DNA of 63,242 nucleotides from Hymenobacter amundsenii. Its GTDB lineage: Bacteria; Bacteroidota; Bacteroidia; Cytophagales; Hymenobacteraceae. The stretch covers positions 1 through 63,242 of the forward strand of contig NZ_NIRR01000026.1 in assembly GCF_002204745.1 (NCBI RefSeq). Reading direction: 5' to 3'. The position numbers were made by a program, and so were the translations under genes. A model generated the notes under the pieces. That model saw only the letters and a program-made list of their open reading frames with translations, searched no databases and had not been told where the DNA came from. This document shows positions 59,210 to 63,242 of the stretch, in pieces. The number at the start of each line of letters is the position of its first letter. Within the stretch, counting starts at the first letter, position 1.

Positions 59210-61138
59210 ATGCCCACTGCCACTTCTCCCCAACACGCCCGCATCCGTACCCTCGAAGGCTACCACGAGGCTTACCACCTCAGCATTCATCATCCCAACG
59301 AGTTCTGGGCCGCTGTTGCCGAGCCGTTTACCTGGCGCCGTAAGTGGGACACGGTGATGGAATCGGATATGGCAGCCGGCGAAACCACCTGGTTTGCGGG
59401 AGCACGGCTCAACATTACCGAGAACTGCCTCGACCGCCACCTGCCTGCCCGGGGTAACAAGTTGGCGCTCATCTACGAGCCCAACGACACCAAGGAGCGC
59501 CACCTGCGCCTGACCTACCGCGAGCTGCACCAGCGCGTGTGCCAATTTGCCAACGTGCTGCTCAACAACGGCGTGGAAAAAGGCGACGTGGTGTGCCTTT
59601 ACATGCCCATGATTCCGGAGCTGTCGATTGCCGTGCTGGCCTGCGCCCGCATCGGGGCGGTGCACTCGGTGATATTCGCCGGCTTCTCGGCCACGGCCAT
59701 TGCCGACCGCGTGAACGACGCCCAGGCCACGCTGGTCATTACCTCCGACGGCCTCAACCGCGGCGCCAAGCAGATTCCGGTGAAGCGCGTGGTCGATGAG
59801 GCCCTCGAAACCTGCCCCTCGGTACGCAAGGTGGTGGTAGTGGAGCACTTGGGCTGGCCGGTACAGATGGAGGAGGAGCGCGACGTCTGGTACCACGAGG
59901 AGGCCGCCGATGTGGCCAAAACCTGCCCGGCCGAAGAGATGAAGGCCGAAGACCCACTGTTCATTCTCTACACTTCGGGCAGCACCGGCAAGCCCAAGGG
60001 CGTGGTGCACACCACCGCCGGCTATATGGTCTGGGCCGATTATACGTTCCGCAACGTGTTTCAGGTGGAAGAAAACGACGTGTTCTGGTGCACCGCCGAC
60101 ATTGGCTGGGTAACCGGCCACACCTACCTGCTCTACGGGGCGCTGCTGGCTGGCTCCACTACCCTCATGTTCGAGGGCATCCCCACGTACCCCGACGCCG
60201 GCCGGTTCTGGGAGGTGATTGACAAGCACTCGGTCAGCATCTTCTACACCGCGCCTACTGCCATCCGGGCCCTCATGGCCGAGCCTCTCGACAACGTGCT
60301 CAGCTACTCGCTCGACTCGCTACGCGTGATTGGTTCGGTGGGCGAGCCTATCAACGAAGAAGCCTGGCACTGGTACAACGAGCACGTGGGCAAGGGCCGC
60401 TGCCCCCTCGTGGATACCTGGTGGCAGACGGAGACCGGCGGCATCATGATTTCGGCCCTGGCCGGTATCACGCCCTCGGTGCCCGCCCGCGCCGGTCTGC
60501 CGTTGCCCGGCGTGTGGCCCGTACTGCTCCGCCAGGACGGCACCGAAATCGAAGGCAACAACGAGGAGGGCTACCTGGCCATCAAACAGGCTTGGCCCGG
60601 TATAATCCGTACCACCTGGGGCGACCATAACCGCGCCGTGCAAACCTACTTCGCGCCCTATCCCGGCTACTACTTCACCGGCGACGGTGCCCGCCGCGAC
60701 GAAAACGGCCTTTACCGCATCATCGGTCGGGTTGATGACGTGATAAACGTGAGCGGCCACCGCTTCGGCACGGCCGAAATCGAAAACGCCATCAACCAGA
60801 ACCCTAACGTGGTAGAGTCGGCTGTAGTGGCCTACCCCCACGAGGTGAAGGGGCAGGGGATCTACGCGTATATTATCTGCCGCGAGGGAGCCTGTAAGGG
60901 CGAGGCCGATAAGCCCCGCGTGGAGGCTAGCATTATCGAAACCGTGGTAGCTGAAATCGGCAAAATCGCCCGCCCCGACAAGATTCAGCTGGTAACTGGG
61001 CTGCCCAAAACGCGCTCCGGGAAAATCATGCGCCGCATCCTGCGCAAAGTAGCCGAGGGCGAAACCAGCAACCTCGGCGACGTTTCCACCTTACTCGACC
61101 CGGCCGTGGTAGACGAGATTATCCAGGGGGCCAAGTAA
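59210..61138 (+). CDS. acs: Acetyl-CoA synthetase
   Basis: 642 residues, full-length AMP-forming acetate:CoA ligase. Signatures: YTSGSTGKPKGVVHTTAGY, TADIGWVTGHTYLLYGALLA, WWQTETGGIMIS and the acetylatable Lys in GLPKTRSGKIMRRILRK. It turns acetate, ATP and CoA into acetyl-CoA in the cytoplasm. It closes the plus-strand module that starts with the porin, and a strong terminator follows. Confidence 0.95.
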   Translation: MPTATSPQHARIRTLEGYHEAYHLSIHHPNEFWAAVAEPFTWRRKWDTVMESDMAAGETTWFAGARLNITENCLDRHLPARGNKLALIYEPNDTKERHLRLTYRELHQRVCQFANVLLNNGVEKGDVVCLYMPMIPELSIAVLACARIGAVHSVIFAGFSATAIADRVNDAQATLVITSDGLNRGAKQIPVKRVVDEALETCPSVRKVVVVEHLGWPVQMEEERDVWYHEEAADVAKTCPAEEMKAEDPLFILYTSGSTGKPKGVVHTTAGYMVWADYTFRNVFQVEENDVFWCTADIGWVTGHTYLLYGALLAGSTTLMFEGIPTYPDAGRFWEVIDKHSVSIFYTAPTAIRALMAEPLDNVLSYSLDSLRVIGSVGEPINEEAWHWYNEHVGKGRCPLVDTWWQTETGGIMISALAGITPSVPARAGLPLPGVWPVLLRQDGTEIEGNNEEGYLAIKQAWPGIIRTTWGDHNRAVQTYFAPYPGYYFTGDGARRDENGLYRIIGRVDDVINVSGHRFGTAEIENAINQNPNVVESAVVAYPHEVKGQGIYAYIICREGACKGEADKPRVEASIIETVVAEIGKIARPDKIQLVTGLPKTRSGKIMRRILRKVAEGETSNLGDVSTLLDPAVVDEIIQGAK

Positions 61139-61210
61139 GGAGCCAGAAGGTCGGGAATTGAGCCGAATGTTCGTCGGTTGAGCCACGATCAAGACAGCTG
61201 TCAATCCAAT

Positions 61211-61249
61211 AAAAAAGCCCCTCTGCCAGTGTGGCGGAGGGGCTTTTTT
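61211..61249. terminator. Bidirectional terminator after acs
   Basis: AAAAAAGCCCCTC pairs with GAGGGGCTTTTTT, with GCC/GGC continuing the stem. It separates acs from the convergent hypothetical gene. Confidence 0.88.
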
Positions 61250-61264
61250 ACTGGTTAAGAAACT

Positions 61265-61819
61265 TTAGAAGCGGCTTAGGTAGTCACGGTCGGCAGGCTT
61301 GTTCTTGCTCTTCTTCTTTTTGTTGTTACCCGAAGAAAGCCATACCACCAAGCCCGCCGTAACGGCCCCGATAGTGGCCATTTTGGTCACGAAAGCGGTG
61401 CGGTTGTACTTCCACTCCATATCGTAGCCTTTCTCGGCCCAGATGTTAGGCAGCTTGCCATGGGCCAGGTCCAGTACAATGTTTTCTACTACATCTACGC
61501 GGTCGGCCAGTACGAGCGGCAACCAGCGCTTATACTGGTTCTCCGGGTACTTGTAGGCTTGGCGACGGATCATGCCGCTCAGGCCGACGGGCGGCTCGGG
61601 CGTACCAAATACGGCCGACACATTCTTGCGTTCCACCGATTTCAGTACCTCCTCATCAACGGGCTGCAGGTTGTCGGGGCGGCTTTTGCTGTTGGGGTCC
61701 TCCTCGGCGTTCATGCGCTTGCGCATGGGGTAAGTGGGGTCGTTATTGGGGTCGGCATCAATGCCCCAGCCCTTTATTTGCTTGGGGTCGATGGGGGTAT
61801 TTATGGCGGTATCTTTCAT
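61265..61819 (-). CDS. Hypothetical protein with C-terminal membrane helix
   Basis: 184 residues. An acidic, Asn/Pro-rich N-terminal part (DPKQIKGWGIDADPNNDPTY) and a middle region (GLSGMIRRQAYKYPENQYKR) precede a single C-terminal helix (MATIGAVTAGLVVWLS) and a Lys-rich tail (NNKKKKSKNK), a tail-anchored or N-in topology. It starts 12 bp after the alcohol dehydrogenase stop and is surely co-transcribed. Function not recognised. Confidence 0.75.
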   Translation of the reverse strand: MKDTAINTPIDPKQIKGWGIDADPNNDPTYPMRKRMNAEEDPNSKSRPDNLQPVDEEVLKSVERKNVSAVFGTPEPPVGLSGMIRRQAYKYPENQYKRWLPLVLADRVDVVENIVLDLAHGKLPNIWAEKGYDMEWKYNRTAFVTKMATIGAVTAGLVVWLSSGNNKKKKSKNKPADRDYLSRF

Positions 61820-61831
61820 GGGAAGGGGCAG

Positions 61832-62986
61832 TTACTGGTTGGCGGTTGGGGGCATGAGCACGGTTTTGATGCAGTTGTCGAGCTTGTTGGAGAACATGCG
61901 GTAGCCGTCGGCCACTTCTTCCAGCGGCAGGCGGTGCGTAATCAGCCCCTTGGGGTCCAGTACGCCGTTTTGTACGTGCTCAATCAGGCGCGGCAGCAGG
62001 CGCTTCACCGAGGTCTGGTTGCCCCGGATGGTCAGGCCCTTGTTCATGGCGTTGCCGATGGGAATCAGGTTATCGGTTGGGCCATACACGCCCACAATCG
62101 ACACCACGCCACCTTTTTTCACGGCATTGATGGCCCAGTGCAGGGCCGTGGCCGAGCCAGCCTGTAGCAGCAGCTTGCGGCCGGTAATGGTTTGCAGTGT
62201 GTTGCCTTCGGCTTCGGCACCCACGGCGTCAATGACGCAGTCGGCTCCCATATAATCAGTGATTTTCTTGATGAACATCACTGGGTCGCCGATTTCCTCG
62301 AAGTTGTAGGCCTCGCAATACGCGTAGTTGCGGGCGAAATCGAGGCGGTATTCCTGCTTATCGATGATGATAACCCGGCCCGCCCCAAACAGCCAGGCGC
62401 AACGGGCGGCCGTAATGCCAATGGGGCCGGCTCCGAATACTACCACCGTATCGCCCTCTTGGATGCCGGCCATTTCGGCGCCCTGGTAACCAGTCGGAAT
62501 TACGTCCGTGAGCATCACGGCATCGTCTAGGTCCATATCGGCCGGAATGATAACCGGGCCCACATTTGCGTAGGGTACGCGGGCGTACTCAGCCTGCCCG
62601 CCATTGAAACCACCGGCCGAGTGCGAGTAGCCATAAATGCCGCCAATTGCACCGGATTCAGTGTTAGATTCCTGGCAGTTGCCGTACATTTCCTGCTTGC
62701 AGAAATGGCACACGCCGCAGGCAACATTGAACGGGACAATCACCCGGTCGCCCACTTTTACTTTAGTCACTTCGGACCCAATATCTACTATTTCGCCCAC
62801 GAACTCGTGGCCAAACGTGGAGCCCACGCGGGTGTCGGGGATGTTGCCGTTGTACAGGTGCAGGTCGGAGCCGCAGATACAGGCGCGTAGCACGCGCACA
62901 ATGGCATCCTGAGGATGCTTGATTTCCGGCATGGGTTTCTGCACGGCACGGACCCGCTTGGGGCCCCGGTATTCCATTGCTAGCAT
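61832..62986 (-). CDS. Zinc-dependent alcohol/formaldehyde dehydrogenase
   Basis: 384 residues, medium-chain dehydrogenase. Catalytic zinc site CICGSDLHLYNG and GHEFVGEIV; structural zinc cysteines in CGVCHFCKQEMYGNC; NAD-binding VVVFGAGPIGITAARCAWLF. The 15-residue insert with SGAIGGIYGYSHSAGG after the structural zinc is typical of the glutathione-independent formaldehyde dehydrogenase-like branch. True substrate unknown. First gene of a two-gene operon. Confidence 0.88.
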   Translation of the reverse strand: MLAMEYRGPKRVRAVQKPMPEIKHPQDAIVRVLRACICGSDLHLYNGNIPDTRVGSTFGHEFVGEIVDIGSEVTKVKVGDRVIVPFNVACGVCHFCKQEMYGNCQESNTESGAIGGIYGYSHSAGGFNGGQAEYARVPYANVGPVIIPADMDLDDAVMLTDVIPTGYQGAEMAGIQEGDTVVVFGAGPIGITAARCAWLFGAGRVIIIDKQEYRLDFARNYAYCEAYNFEEIGDPVMFIKKITDYMGADCVIDAVGAEAEGNTLQTITGRKLLLQAGSATALHWAINAVKKGGVVSIVGVYGPTDNLIPIGNAMNKGLTIRGNQTSVKRLLPRLIEHVQNGVLDPKGLITHRLPLEEVADGYRMFSNKLDNCIKTVLMPPTANQ

Positions 62987-63171
62987 AAGAATTTTAGGGA
63001 AAGGTTACGGAAGGAAATAAAAAAGGGCGTGTGCCAGGAATACGAGTGGCGGAAACAGGTATTTCACCGAGCCTAGCTCTGGTACTTACTAGACTCCCAA
63101 CGGCAAGGTTGCTACGGTTGCGTTTGAAAATAGCGGTAATTAGCGTCTGATAGAGGGTATAAGCAATAACT

Positions 63172-63212
63172 GCGCCGGGTTGCCCGCTACAATGTAGCGG
63201 CAACCCCGGCGC
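63172..63212. repeat. Hairpin, family C-like
   Basis: GCGCCGGGTTGCCCGCTACA faces TGTAGCGGCAACCCCGGCGC around one base, with two small bulges. GCTACA/TGTAGC is shared with the copies at 23164 and 39668. The rest of the gap 62987-63242 shows no gene. Confidence 0.6.
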
Positions 63213-63242
63213 CGTTAGGTTGGCTGTAGCGCTAAATTCTAG

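Noticed and set aside
59195..60229. 344-codon frame opposite acs
   Set aside because: Shadow of acetyl-CoA synthetase.
62994..63203. 69-codon minus frame at the right end
   Set aside because: Overlaps the family C hairpin and has no protein-like features.

Overview
The window reads as chromosome of a GC-rich Bacteroidota bacterium, most likely a Hymenobacter-type member of the Cytophagales. Supporting signs are a fused LpxC-FabZ, a PorX regulator, a TonB-linked beta-barrel with a carboxypeptidase-regulatory domain, a DUF2851 protein, and several perfect TAnnTTTG promoter -7 boxes of the Bacteroidota sigma factor. No rRNA, tRNA, CRISPR array, phage or complete insertion sequence was seen. The genus is an inference from gene content.

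Layout. 1-9153: a broken frame at the left edge, a XerD-type recombinase, a SpoIIAA-like protein, FtsK, LolA, an AT-rich Sel1 protein, DUF2851 and a polytopic membrane protein. 9304-19468: a NeuD-type acyltransferase, TrhO, a nucleoside phosphorylase, acyl-CoA reductase divergent from a ferredoxin, a nitrilase plus PP-loop amidotransferase pair, and ValS. 19714-31755: a metallo-hydrolase lipoprotein, oligopeptidase B, the beta-barrel protein, a 2-oxoacid dehydrogenase E2, CinA, tandem DUF4197 paralogues and an acidic protein. 32038-37727: a minus-strand lipid A block (HD hydrolase, lpxD, lpxC-fabZ, lpxA, ABC ATPase). 38044-49998: PorX, several small orphans, an isochorismatase pseudogene, an aminotransferase, TsaE, alanine dehydrogenase, a GldM-like lipoprotein, a sugar isomerase-type cupin, a flavin reductase, an M28 peptidase and an IS1-type zinc-finger/HTH protein.

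50142-61138 looks like one short-chain carboxylate module, all on the plus strand: porin, MHS symporter, two-helix protein, an SSF-permease/histidine-kinase sensor of the CrbS/CbrA type (split by a frameshift), a receiver-only response regulator, a propionyl-CoA synthetase-like enzyme and acetyl-CoA synthetase. It resembles the gammaproteobacterial CrbS-CrbR acetate switch, but the response regulator has no DNA-binding domain. The window ends with a zinc alcohol dehydrogenase and a partner protein.

The intergenic DNA is crowded with short inverted repeats of at least four designs: copies with GTCATGCTGAGC-type ends, copies with AAGGACCT/AGGTCCTT ends, copies with CGCTACATC-type arms, and pairs of short reiterated words facing each other. 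One word-type element sits in frame inside valS. The repeat architecture, the nitrilase/PP-loop pair and the rewired carboxylate module are the observations most worth following.
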